Position numbers and translations under genes: made by a program. A stretch of 64,000 bases of DNA from Phaseolus vulgaris (taxonomy: Eukaryota > Streptophyta > Magnoliopsida > Fabales > Fabaceae), in NCBI RefSeq assembly GCF_000499845.2, contig NC_023749.2, positions 7,918,013 to 7,982,012 on the forward strand, written 5' to 3'. The number at the start of each line of letters is the position of its first letter. Within the stretch, counting starts at the first letter, position 1. Below are positions 1-9,943 of this stretch, in pieces. Under the pieces are notes generated by a model. That model did no database searches and was not told where the DNA came from. It saw nothing but the letters and a program-made list of their open reading frames with translations.

Positions 1-488
1 GAATGCTATGATTTTGCAAAAAAGTGGGTTAACTAGATTAGAAGTTGCTTAGTCTTAATAACTATATATTTTCTGGTAAATGAAGTTCCACTAACGATTT
101 CACACTAATAAAGAAAATTAGGTAAAAGGTATCATAAGACAAACTAAAAGCTTGAATAAGGTAAAATAGGTGACAACAAGGTTAACTGAACTAGCAATAA
201 CTATGTTACACTATGTTAATGATACCGTGAAGATAAAAGACAAAATATACTTTGAAGTTGCATCTAGTCTAAAAGTCAATTTTTATAATAGTAAATTGGG
301 AGAGTTTGGGGTGACTGATGGCCAAATGAATCGATAAGTGGTTGTTTTAAATTATATAATAATATTAATACCTTTCACCTACTTAGGAATTCGAATAGGG
401 AGTAATCCCATAAAAGTTAAGATACTATGATGAAAAGGATAAGAAAGAGAGTAACACGTCTTAATAGAAGACACCTAATATTTGATGG
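1..488 (+). pseudogene. LINE (L1-type) reverse transcriptase relic, upstream part
   Basis: Broken reading frames resemble the middle of a plant L1-type non-LTR reverse transcriptase. Near 380-420 the translation YLGIRIGSNPIKVK matches the conserved YLG-I-P-GANP block that follows the catalytic core in these proteins. Upstream, around 255-310, the stretch VASSLKVNFYNSKLGEFGV matches the usual SGLKVN-HKS block. Stop codons and frameshifts are frequent, so this is not functional. The relic continues after an inserted copia element at 3186: the last residues here (RHLIFDG) join to GRVFIIKFVISVLP on the far side. The element enters from the left edge, so its full extent is unknown. Identification is from memory of the family. 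Confidence 0.72.
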
Positions 489-767
489 TGTTGGGTATGA
501 AGCCAGGACCAATTGGGTTGGGCTGACTAGACACATGATTAGTGAGTGAGCTTAATTATTATGTCCCTTTATTATCTCTATTTATCTCTATTTAAAGAGA
601 TCATTGTAATTGGTGTGCAACAGGATATAATGTAAACCTACCTAATAGTTGCCCGTGTGGATGTAGGTTGCAGTTGGCGACCGAACCACGTTAAATCTTG
701 TGTCGTTTATTTTTCTGCAGTTGATTCATGATTGTGTGTGTTGCTTCCGCGTGCGTTTTTCCCATCA
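489..767 (+). repeat. 5' LTR of the copia element
   Basis: A 279-bp LTR begins TGTTGGGTATGAAGCC and ends CCCATCA. It is very similar to the segment at 2915-3185, differing by small indels and substitutions. The ends follow the TG...CA rule. Confidence 0.85.
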
Positions 768-769
768 AG

Positions 770-784
770 TGGTATCAAGAGCCT
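770..784 (+). other. Primer-binding site (tRNA-iMet type)
   Basis: TGGTATCAAGAGCC lies two bases after the 5' LTR. The usual copia primer-binding site is TGGTATCAGAGC; this copy has one extra A, which may weaken priming or be decay. Confidence 0.8.
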
Positions 785-846
785 TGGTTCGTTATCCGAT
801 CAGCAGAAATTAATCGACGAGATGTGAAAATTGCGGTTGCATTAGC

Positions 847-968
847 GTCCCAAAGTTAGGGTTTCGCAGAGGCGGCAACAATGTCCCAAAGTTAGGGTTT
901 TGCAGAGGCGGCAACAACATCCCAAAGCTAGGGTTTTGCAGGGGTTGCAGTAGCGTCCTAAGGCTTAG
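847..968 (+). repeat. 36-bp tandem repeat in the copia leader
   Basis: About 3.3 units with a 36-bp period start at 847, 883, 919 and 955. Each contains a core like GTCCCAAAGTTAGGGTTT followed by GCAGAGGCGGCAACA. The last unit is degenerate. The repeat lies between the primer-binding site and gag. Confidence 0.85.
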
Positions 969-1168
969 GGTTTCCCATATCTGCTTCACAACAGCGATGA
1001 CCAGCGACGGTGGTGGTGCGGAGCGCCAGGGCAGTGGGGACTGCGACCAGGTCTGTTAGTGAGTGATTTTGGGTGGTGCAATTTTTGTGTTCTTGATTTA
1101 AAAAAAAAAAAAAAAGATTGCCAAGATCTGAAATCAGTTGTACAGAGTATCTCGTCTAGTCAATTGAG

Positions 1169-2305
1169 ATGACAGAAGAAGGGGGGTTCCGAATTGAAAA
1201 ATTCGATGGTATAGATTTCAGTTGGTAGAAAATGCAAATTGAGGATTTGCTAGTTCAAAAAGATTTGGACGTGGCTTTGGATGACAAGCCAGAAAAGATG
1301 TCTAATGCAAAGTGGGCAGGTTTGGATCGGAAAGCTATGTCCGTTATCCGACTCTCTTTGAGTAAGAATGTTGCCTTCAACATTTTGAAGGAGAAAACAG
1401 CGAAAGGTATCATGGAAGCATTGTCTAACATGTATGAGAAGCCATCTGCTGCAAACAAACAAGGTGTTTCTGATTAGAGAATTGGTAAACACAAGGATGA
1501 AGTAAGACTGAAGGAAGACAGTTCAGTTACTGAGCACATCAATAAAACGAATTCGATCTTAGCCAGACTTATGTCAGTGGGCATTAAGTTCGATGATGAA
1601 GTTCAAGCTTTACTAATGTTATCGTCTTGGTCCGGAACGGTTACAGCAGTTACCAGTTCAGCGGGATCCGATGGATTCACTTTTGAGAAGATTCCTGATC
1701 TCATTCTTGGCGAGGATGTCCGAAGAAGGAGTTATGGGGAATTATCTAGTGAATCGCTATATGTCATGAGAGGTAAGAGAAATATCAAAGATAGTGGGAG
1801 CAAGAACAAAGGAAGGAGTCAGTCAAAGACTTGGGATTGCTCAGGTGTAACATGTTGAAACTGCAAGGAGGTGGGGCATTTCAGGAATCAATGCCCAAAT
1901 GATAAACAAGTCAGCATTGCAGAAGATTCCGCGGACGAGGACCTCTTAGTCTGTTGCGCGGAGAGCAGTGTTGATTCCTGGGTCATGGATTCTGAAGCAT
2001 TGCAGAATCTAGTTATTGGAGACTTTGGAAAGGTAAGACTAGTGGACAATAGAACTCTTGATGTTACGCGGGCATGGGTGACATAGTGTTGAAGACACCC
2101 AGTTGGTTTTTGGACTTTGAAGGATGTCAGAGTTGTTCCAAGCTCGAGGAAAAGTTTGATTTCTGTTAGGCAGTTGGACGAACATGGACATGAAGTGAAG
2201 TTCAGAAATCAGCAGTGGAAGGTCGTCAAGGGAAATCTTGTCATGGTCTGTGAAAGAAAGAAAGGTTCGTTGTATATAGTCAGATTACCGTGTCTGAGGG
2301 AGTGA
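1169..2305 (+). pseudogene. Copia gag-protease-pre-integrase relic
   Basis: Reading starts at an ATG at 1169 (MTEEGGFRIEKFDGIDFSW) and is stopped at once by a TAG where plant copia Gag has a conserved W. The following Gag/UBN2-like region (1232-1850) is interrupted by another stop near 1475. A CX2CX4HX4C zinc knuckle lies at about 1852-1895; its second position is TGA. The protease block reads WVMDSEA, so the catalytic DSG/DTG motif is altered. The stretch at 2117-2305 (LKDVRVVPSSRKSLISV) resembles the GAG-pre-integrase domain. Integrase and reverse transcriptase are absent; the remaining interior (2306-2800) looks like linker sequence. The several breaks exclude a working polyprotein. Confidence 0.78.
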
Positions 2306-2758
2306 CCATCCCAGTTCAGAAGATAAACAAAATCCGGTTCACAGAATCTCGTGGGCAGAAGAGGGTTGTCTTTACAAGAGAGAAACCCAGAGCCACAGGT
2401 CAGATTCAGGATGAACGAGCATGGAAAGGTTCAGGTAGACCAGTCAGAGGTACTTGTGGCAGTGGGAGCACGGGTCGTGCTTCAGCTAAGGTTCCTAGAT
2501 GACAGTGGGTTAGGAGAACCAGTATTCCAGCGGTTGAAACTTCTCCAGAAAAAATTTTGTTGAATATGGAGAGTGTTTGTTCTCAGGTTGTTCCAAGATC
2601 CGGCAGTTCCTGTAAGTAGGAGTCGGTAGGAACAGAGAACGGGTCAGTGACTGACGTGTTGAAACTCAGGGGAGTTTTAACTAAGTCTTCAAAATGATTA
2701 AGAAGGTTGGTGGCAACTAGAGGTGGAACAGTGAGTTCCATCGACAAATTACAGAAGT

Positions 2759-2914
2759 ACATGTACACAGTTGAAGCGCAGGTGAACATTGTTCCGTGAC
2801 TTCAAGTGGGAGATTGTTGGTATGAAGTCAAGACCAATTGGGTTGGGCTGACAAGACACCATGTACACAATTGAAGCGTAGGTGAACATTGTTCCGTGGC
2901 TTCAAGTGGGAGAT
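2759..2914 (+). repeat. Internal duplication containing a piece of LTR
   Basis: The stretch from about 2759 to 2814 (ACAGTTGAAGCG...AGTGGGAGA) recurs at 2862-2914. Between the copies lies 2815-2861, a partial LTR start (TTGTTGGTATGAAGTC...). The 3' end of the element was therefore duplicated together with about 45 bp of LTR before the true 3' LTR. Template switching or unequal recombination would explain it. Confidence 0.75.
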
Positions 2915-3185
2915 TGTTGGTTATGAAGCCAGGACCAATTGGGTTGGGCTGACTAGACACATGTTTAGTGAGTGGGCTTAATTATTATGTCCCTTTATTA
3001 TCTCTATTTAAAGAAACCATTGTACTTGTAATTGGTGTGCAACAGGATATAATGTAAACCTAATAGTTGTCTGTGTGGATGTAGGTTGCAGTTGGCGACC
3101 GAACCACGTTAAATCTTATGTCGTTTATTTTTCTGCAGTTGATTCATGATTGTGTGTGTTGCTTCCACGTGCGTTTTTTCCATCA
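2915..3185 (+). repeat. 3' LTR of the copia element
   Basis: A 271-bp LTR matches 489-767. It follows a purine tract (AGTGGGAGAT) and ends CCATCA. Confidence 0.85.
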
Positions 3186-4170
3186 GTTGGAAGGGTATTC
3201 ATTATCAAATTTGTCATTAGTGTTCTCCCCTATTTTTCCTATCTTTATTCGAAAACCTTACAATTGGTGCTTAATAAAATTACAAAAATTCAAAGACAAT
3301 TTTTATAGGAAGAGAAGCTGAAGGAAAGAAAATATCATGAATGAAGTGATAAAAAAAATATGTAAACCAAAAAAAGACAATTCTTATAGGGAAGAGAAGC
3401 TGAAGGAAAGAAAATATCATGAATGAAGTGATAAAAAAATATGTAAACCAAAAGAACTACGAGGCCTATAAAGTATATAAAAAGCTTTAATGAGGCATTA
3501 ATAGTCAAATGAAAATGAAGACATGCAATGACAAATGCGGTTTATGGATGAACATATTAGAGTCTAAATATGGAGAAAGGAGAAGGGATGATTAAACATG
3601 GTTTGATATAAACAACATGAAATATAAGGAGAGAAGAGTTAAATTATGGAATGATAGATGGAATGGTGAAGTTTCTTTGGGTGAAAAATTCCTAGTTGTA
3701 CAATAACTCCAACCTTAAGTTTGCTATGATTTCAAAAATGGGAATTTGAAATAATAATATATGGAAATGGAATTTATAGCTGAGGAGGGACTTGTTTTAG
3801 TGGAAATTGCATCAATTTTATGCGTTTTGGAATGAATTAACAAAATACTCACCAAGACTACAGGATCAAGATAAGTGGAAATGGAAGAGATATGACATAT
3901 GTGTATATATAGTAAAAATCTGGGTATAAAAGGTTATAGAACCATACTAATGATGAAAAGGATGAATTCTTTCAATTGAGTGGATAGGTATCACATATAT
4001 TACACAACATTTCCATCAGTTTCACTTTTCAAGACTAGATAAAGGAAACATACTTTGGGAAACTATCTTGATGGTAATAATGAAATTTATATGGAAACAC
4101 AGAAGCAATGTCTTATTTAGTTGCAAAATCTGATGGGGAGGAAATATTTAGAATCTCACAACTGAAAATT
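3186..4170 (+). pseudogene. LINE relic, downstream part (RT end and zf-RVT-like region)
   Basis: This continues the LINE split by the copia insertion. Recognisable pieces, broken by stops, come in the right order: GRVFIIKFVISVLP and LNKITKIQRQFL just after the junction, SFNEALIVK near 3480, VKLWNDRWNGEVSLGEKF near 3635, DKWKWK near 3875, and IMKFIWKHRSNVLFSCKI near 4075-4130. That order matches the C-terminal part of plant L1-type ORF2. Many stops and frameshifts show long decay. The 3' end and poly(A) tail are not clear. Confidence 0.7.
3292..3452 (+). repeat. 80-bp tandem duplication inside the LINE relic
   Basis: The segment 3292-3371 is repeated almost exactly at 3372-3452 (AAGACAATT-TTATAGG...GAAGAGAAGCTGAAGG...ATATGTAAACC). 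The copies differ at only a few positions, so the duplication is younger than most of the LINE decay. Confidence 0.85.
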
Positions 4171-5607
4171 TAGGCATGACTTAACTAACAAAACAACTTT
4201 TTCTTATTCTAATTGTTGCATGTGTCCAAAGTCCTGCATCATAAGGATAGAAAAGTGAATACTATCCACTGCAGCTGCTTCACATGGTTTGGAACCAAAT
4301 CTCATATAGATCCTATGTTCAAAGGAGTGAGAAGAAAGGTAAAAATAGAACACAAACCATACTGCTTGCTAATCTCTAATTTTAATGCAAATTATACAGG
4401 TCGACAACCAGCACACAAAAAATGCAATCTTTCTTCAAAATTCAGGGCTCAAATTTGTTTTCTGTTCAACAGTCACAGTTGATGCATCCTAAACATGGAT
4501 GATTTGCATTTTTTGACTGTTGCTTGTTTTCCTATTTTGTTGTGTACCCTAGGTGGATCGGGATTATGTTAAAGACCAAGGAAGATTCTAATTGATGGAA
4601 ATATCTCTAAAGTGTCTCTCTTCTACAGAAACAATAAAAGGGCAAATCTTTAAGCCTCTACTTGTGTGTCCTGGGAGCTGAAGTATGAACAGTTTCTTTT
4701 AGGAAGTATCTATGTATGTAACATATTCTGGTTCCCTTCTATACTTTAGTTGGCTTTTTGAAGATAAAGTTTTGTTGGAAACTTTGATGGTTTATTCACC
4801 AAGAAAGAACAGGGGATAATTTTAGGTGATATTTATAACCTGAACCTTCTCTAAATTGTAAATGCTCCTATTTATACATTTTTTTTTGTTGATAAGAAAA
4901 ATATATATCTTTCTTATTTCATCACTCTCTCACCAAGTGTCTAATAATATATTACAAGTTCAAATATTATTTTGTTGTAGTTCTCTATAGTATTGACCAA
5001 TTTGCATATAAATTTAATTCATGAAAAGAATCTATAAAATCTGCCATAAACAATTTCTGGTCACCAGTTATGAGTCATGCATATTTGCATCAAAATGCAT
5101 GATTATTTATTTCCCAAACCACTATCCAGTACATATTAAAAACTTGTTTAAAAGCATATTATAAGCAAGCAAACAGTGGGTATAACATGTTCCTAAAACT
5201 TGTTTAAAAACATATTAAAACCAAGAAAATGTAGCTATAAAAGATCTAGCGAATAGCTACCTGCCCCCACATGGATATTAATTCCTGCTCCAACCTGTTC
5301 CATAAGGAATGGCATTCATGAAAAAAAGAAAGTGCTTTAAAGGTTAATCAAGAATTCGTTAATCAATAATTAGGAACTGCAGGCAGATACATGACATGAC
5401 ACGACATGCACAATAAAAGACGTTTCTTGGTAAATTAAAGCTCGACAAAGCAGGACCTGCACATGCATGCACTACTATTCTCATGCATGTACAATTTTCA
5501 ACCACTAACTTGTACCATATCTCTTTTTCGTGTTTGGTCTGTGTGTTGTTCAACATGGTGATGTATCTACCATCCAATTAGTCTTTTCTTTTCTCAAGTT
5601 CTTCATC
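4171..5607. other. AT-rich intergenic DNA
   Basis: I see no supported gene here. The short frame at 4213-4482 matches nothing I recognise and has unremarkable composition. The right end is probably upstream regulatory DNA of the SAUR gene. Confidence 0.6.
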
Positions 5608-5627
5608 AACCAATACACATATAAATA
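5462..5627 (+). promoter_or_regulatory. SAUR promoter: RY motifs and TATA box
   Basis: TATAAATA at 5620-5627 lies about 80 bp before the SAUR start codon, a usual spacing for a short plant leader. Two CATGCATG (RY-type) motifs lie at 5462-5469 and 5482-5489. RY motifs are known binding sites of B3 factors such as ABI3 and FUS3. I did not see a canonical TGTCTC auxin element close by. The assignment is by motif only. Confidence 0.55.
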
Positions 5628-5707
5628 TATGTTGAGTTACCTATATCTAGACCAAACTGCTTAAAAAGAAGCAATAATCTAGCCAGTAGTAGTACATAAA
5701 CTTCGTG

Positions 5708-6085
5708 ATGGGGGGAGTAAGAAGCAGCAGCAGGAAAATAAGGGTTGTGGGTGGTATTTTGAAGTTGAAGGGTGTGTTGGAAAAGCTTCAAAAGAGTGTC
5801 TTATTGAGGAGACATAAATCAAGTTTGTATGGAGGAGATTATGAAGAATTAGGAGATGACAGAAGGTGTGTGGCAGAAGATGTGAAAGAAGGACATTTTG
5901 TTGTGATTGCAAAGGCAAAGGATATTGGGGAGGAGGCAAAGAGATTGGTGGTTCCATTGAGCTGTTTAAAGAATCCAACATTCTTGAGGCTATTGGAAGA
6001 AGCAGCAGAAGAGTATGGGTTTGATCAACATGGTGCACTAACCATTCCTTGCAGGCCTAGTGAACTTGAGAAGCTATTGGTTTAG
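5708..6085 (+). CDS. SAUR-family small auxin-up RNA protein
   Basis: An intronless 125-aa protein of the SAUR family, which act in auxin-promoted cell expansion; many inhibit PP2C.D phosphatases at the plasma membrane (family knowledge). The N-terminal 45 residues are basic. The SAUR domain runs from about residue 50 to the end: it has the GHFVVIAK strand, RLVVPLSCLKNPTFLRLLEEAAEEYG, and ends ALTIPCRPSELEKLL, a typical SAUR finish. I chose ATG at 5708; a GTG three bases upstream is in frame but is not a likely plant start. Length, single exon and the TATA box at 5620 all fit. No break is visible. I cannot say which SAUR clade it belongs to. Confidence 0.92.
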   Translation: MGGVRSSSRKIRVVGGILKLKGVLEKLQKSVLLRRHKSSLYGGDYEELGDDRRCVAEDVKEGHFVVIAKAKDIGEEAKRLVVPLSCLKNPTFLRLLEEAAEEYGFDQHGALTIPCRPSELEKLLV

Positions 6086-8239
6086 CAATGGCAAGAAAGA
6101 GGGAGATTCTAGGGAAAACTCCTGCAACAAAACCATCAAAAGCTATGTACTGATATATTGATCCTATGCTGCTACTAGAGCTTCTACATTAAGGATTTTA
6201 TTAGCCACTAATACAAATGTATTACCCAAGGTACTTCTATTAGTAGTCATCACACAAAGGAACACATAGCAGAAATTATTAGTATTCTCATATTATTATT
6301 ATGATGTTTACTAATTACATGATAGTATAAATTGGAAAATTTAGATGTTTTATGCATGTAATATAATGACTGAGATTGGTGTGTATATATATATTTCAAT
6401 TTAACAGTTCATAGATATTAGATAAAAACACTGGTTGAAAGGGTCAATTGAATTTTTTTAGTTTTTAAAAAGAATCGAAAATTATTTTCTATGAATTAAT
6501 TAATTTTGTTGATCAATTATATATCATCTTTTCTTTTTTGCAAGGTTACAGGATGACATTATGAAATTGATTCAAAACTTTCAAATATTGAAATATAAAT
6601 TTTAAAAAGATTTTTGTCATGATTTTCAAGAAGTATATATTATATATGAGTATGAGTTCAAGGAAAATAATCATGTATCAAGAGTTTTATATAATTTATT
6701 TTCCTTCATAAAGAGCTATGTGTCGACTCTCACTATAGAGATTAAGATTCTACTAGATTCTCAAAAAATTATTATTACTCATGTCTGAAAACTTAAATTA
6801 ACTTTAAACACAAACCCTTGTGTTAGATTTAACCTTTAAAGTAAAGGAAAAGTTTTAGGCAACACTTGCAAAAAAAAGAGATATTTTTGTAAAAGAGATA
6901 TTGAAGACTTTGATCTTAATTATCGACAAAGAATTTTTTTATAATCTTGTTCAAAGATATTAGATCAATCTAAAAATATATGTTTTCTTTCTATTTTTTT
7001 TCTAAAATATCTCTTTAATCTTTTGCGAAAATAATTTTATATAAAGAAGATATTTTAGACATTTCTTAGGCACTATCTTATTTAATTTGTTAAACAAGAT
7101 TAATGTGTTAAGTATTCTTTGTGTTTGTGAGTTTAACATCAGTCACATACTTTAATAGACTAAATCAAGTTTAATATATTTAAAACATAATTTAATTGAC
7201 TAAATCAGTGAATTAGATAAATATTCTAATTTTCTCTTCTCTGTCTTAATATTATAAATTTGTTTTGATGTGGTAGATTGCTCGTATACAATTTGTTAGA
7301 TTTCCCTTAAAAATTAAATTAAATAAACTTTAATGGATAAAATTTAAATGTCCAAAAAATTAACATAATTTAAAATATTTTTTTATTTACAACCTCTTGA
7401 ATTAAGATCGAATTGTTTCCATCCTATATACACTTGCATTAATTAAATTAAATATCTAAACTAAACCATCAATACTAAATATAACATACAATCAAATGCA
7501 AGATTAACATTTTCAAATCTTGATTATAGGATTTATTAGATCACTTAATTACCAGCAAAATTTATACATGTATATGAATCATGTAATGATTTTTTTACTA
7601 ACTAAATTTTAAAAAGAAATCCGGTGGATATCAATAAAATGAGTGTTTCATTTTATTAGCTGCTTCTTAAAAAGTCCACCAATAAAAAATAAAACTAATG
7701 AAAAACAGTATTTGAAACTTGTTATTTGCATTTGTATTTATATCCAATTAGTAAAAAAAAATACATTGAATTTAGCTTTTTACTATTATTATCGTTACAA
7801 GGAATAAAAAGTCAATGGATTGATTTGAGAAGCAATAAAAGGCTATGTTTTATATTTGTTAACCACAGAATCATGTGTGTGAAGTAACGTGGTTGGCGTA
7901 GGCTTCTACAATAAGTATCCTTCATTTATTCTATACGTAAAAAGCAACATGTTATACTATACGTATACAATAAGCCACTCATTTTGGCCTCACAAGTGTA
8001 ATAATATATGAAAAGTCTTTTGGGCTTTCTATTCAGTAGTATAAATAAACTTCGCCAAGATTAGGTAAATAGGTGAAAATTAGAGAACATAGCAAAAAAA
8101 AAAGTATATCGTGAAAGTAAGAGACGAGAAATAAAAGCTTACGAGAACATAATAAAGTTAATTTTCTCTAATTTAAAAAGAAAATTATGATAAAAGAAAG
8201 GTAAAAAGAATCGATACTATATCATATTATTATATATAA
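6086..8239. other. AT-rich intergenic DNA
   Basis: This stretch after the SAUR gene holds its 3' UTR and then AT-rich sequence with short simple repeats. I see no coding frame with recognisable similarity and no clear mobile-element ends. Confidence 0.6.
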
Positions 8240-8680
8240 TAATATATAGTTGGTGTTAGATTGAATAATATTATTAAAAAATATATTTTAAATATAACTT
8301 AATTTTATAAATTGAATTAAGTTAAAACTTATGTTAATTTTAGATTATGAGATGATCTCATATCTAATAGGATCTTCAACATGTCGAAATCTAATTATAT
8401 ATTATAAGTGTTATAAATAATTTTGATATTATTTAAAAAAATAAATTTTAAACTTAACTCATTCATAAAATCAGTTCATAAAATTTATAATAAAATGAGA
8501 TTTATATTCATTTATTAATATCTTGGTATATAAATGTTTCATTAATTTTACATATAATTGGTGTTAGATTTTATAATTATATTAACTTTTGTTTTAAGAA
8601 ATTACTCAATAAATTTCAAAATTCAGACTAATTTAAGATATAGTAATTATTATTTTATCTTTTTATTTGTTTGATATCAG
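8240..8680 (-). repeat. Decayed TRIM-like dispersed repeat
   Basis: Reverse-strand blocks here resemble the better copies at 32865-33148 and 43245-43470, for example TTAAACTTAACTCATTC...AAATCAGTTCATAAAATTT...GAGATTTATATTCA. Two or three blocks follow one another, each near GTTGGTGTTAGATT. The similarity is weak and the ends are not defined. Confidence 0.4.
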
Positions 8681-9943
8681 ATTTGTCATCATCTTCCACA
8701 TTTGATGTATGGTATCCTATAAGTGTAATCTTAAAGATGTATCTTAGTGAGTTAAAGAGAATATAAAATACCATATCGAACACGTGGTACTATTCTTATC
8801 AAATTTCGTTTTATTTTGTCAAAAACAATAGAGAATATAAAGTTTGAGTCCTCTTACTCTTTTAAGTTAACTAAAACTTCTGCCAATAAAACCGTCACTA
8901 TTATAAAAATAAAGCCACATAATTTGGTGTTTAGGGATATTTTCTAAAACAAGGATAAGAAGAATGAAAAAGTTAACTAAAAACCATGGAAGTAACAAAA
9001 ATATATTTTTGATAACGATCAATGCATTAGAGCGTAATAAAGTACTAATAATTAAGTATGATAAAATCCTCTATTGAAAACAAATATTTATAGAATTATA
9101 TGACATTAAAAAAAAGTAAAAAAGAGACTCGTTTTATAAAATGCATGGAGACTGGAATAAGAGATACACTCCGTACCGTAGCTCCATGTAAATTAAAATA
9201 GGGGAGAACATGTCTTGTATATTTCGGCTTTATTAAACAATACAAGTTGAAAATACGTGTCCAGATTTTATTATTATTTATTAGGCAACTTTATTTTAAA
9301 TAAAAAATATTTAATATTCACATTAACATTAACATTATACATTTATAATGTCATGTTTATATACACTTTAGAAAAAAGAACAAAAAGAAAGAAAACTAAA
9401 TTCTTCGTTATCTATTTTTAACTCTCCTGTATATTGAGAAAAGCTAAACATAAAAGCAGTAGTTGAGTTTCTGAATAAAATCATCAACGTATGTTTTAAA
9501 ATTCAAAATTATAAAACATAAACGCAAATTAATTTTGAAAGGGAAGAGAAGTAGTGAACTAAAAGTAATTATAATACCAAAAATATAACACTCTGGGTAC
9601 AATAGTTGAGTTCTAGAATAAGGCTCTCGATCGTAGATTCAGATAGGGAGTGTCTACCTCAAGGTGATATCCCATTTATCCATGCTGGTTAAAAACCAAG
9701 CAAATAAATGATAAGCACAACAAATAGTAATAGTAAAAATAAGAAGAAAAAAAATATTACCAGTTACCAGTCCAAACCCCGGCATCTCGGCTAAGACAAA
9801 AATCATAACCACATTCTATACCATACACCGATTCTGCCAATGGAAATCGTCCAAGTTGAGGAAAATCCAACTCAACCTCTACCACCCACTCGTGTGCAGC
9901 GAGTGACAAATCCTTGGACAATGACAAATCCCCACTACCTTCT
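8681..9943. other. AT-rich intergenic DNA and ABCF1 3' UTR side
   Basis: I see no gene. The right part, roughly 9650-9943, is less AT-rich and probably contains the 3' UTR of the minus-strand ABCF1 gene. I could not place a convincing poly(A) site. Confidence 0.5.

Larger units (their letters stand above)
489..3185 (+). mobile_element. Ty1/copia LTR element, internally deleted
   Basis: Two related direct repeats, each starting TGTTGG and ending CATCA, bound a 2.7-kb segment. A tRNA-iMet-like primer-binding site follows the left LTR, and a purine-rich tract precedes the right one. The interior holds gag, a zinc knuckle, a damaged protease and a GAG-pre-integrase-like stretch. I find no integrase core, reverse transcriptase or RNase H, so the copy cannot be autonomous. 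Flanks are GATGG (484-488) and GTTGG (3186-3190), a probable 5-bp target duplication with one mismatch. The element interrupts the LINE relic, so it is the younger of the two. Several nonsense codons show it is dead. Confidence 0.85.

Noticed and set aside
5705..5707. GTG as the SAUR start codon
   Set aside because: ATG at 5708 is in frame three bases later and is the normal plant start.
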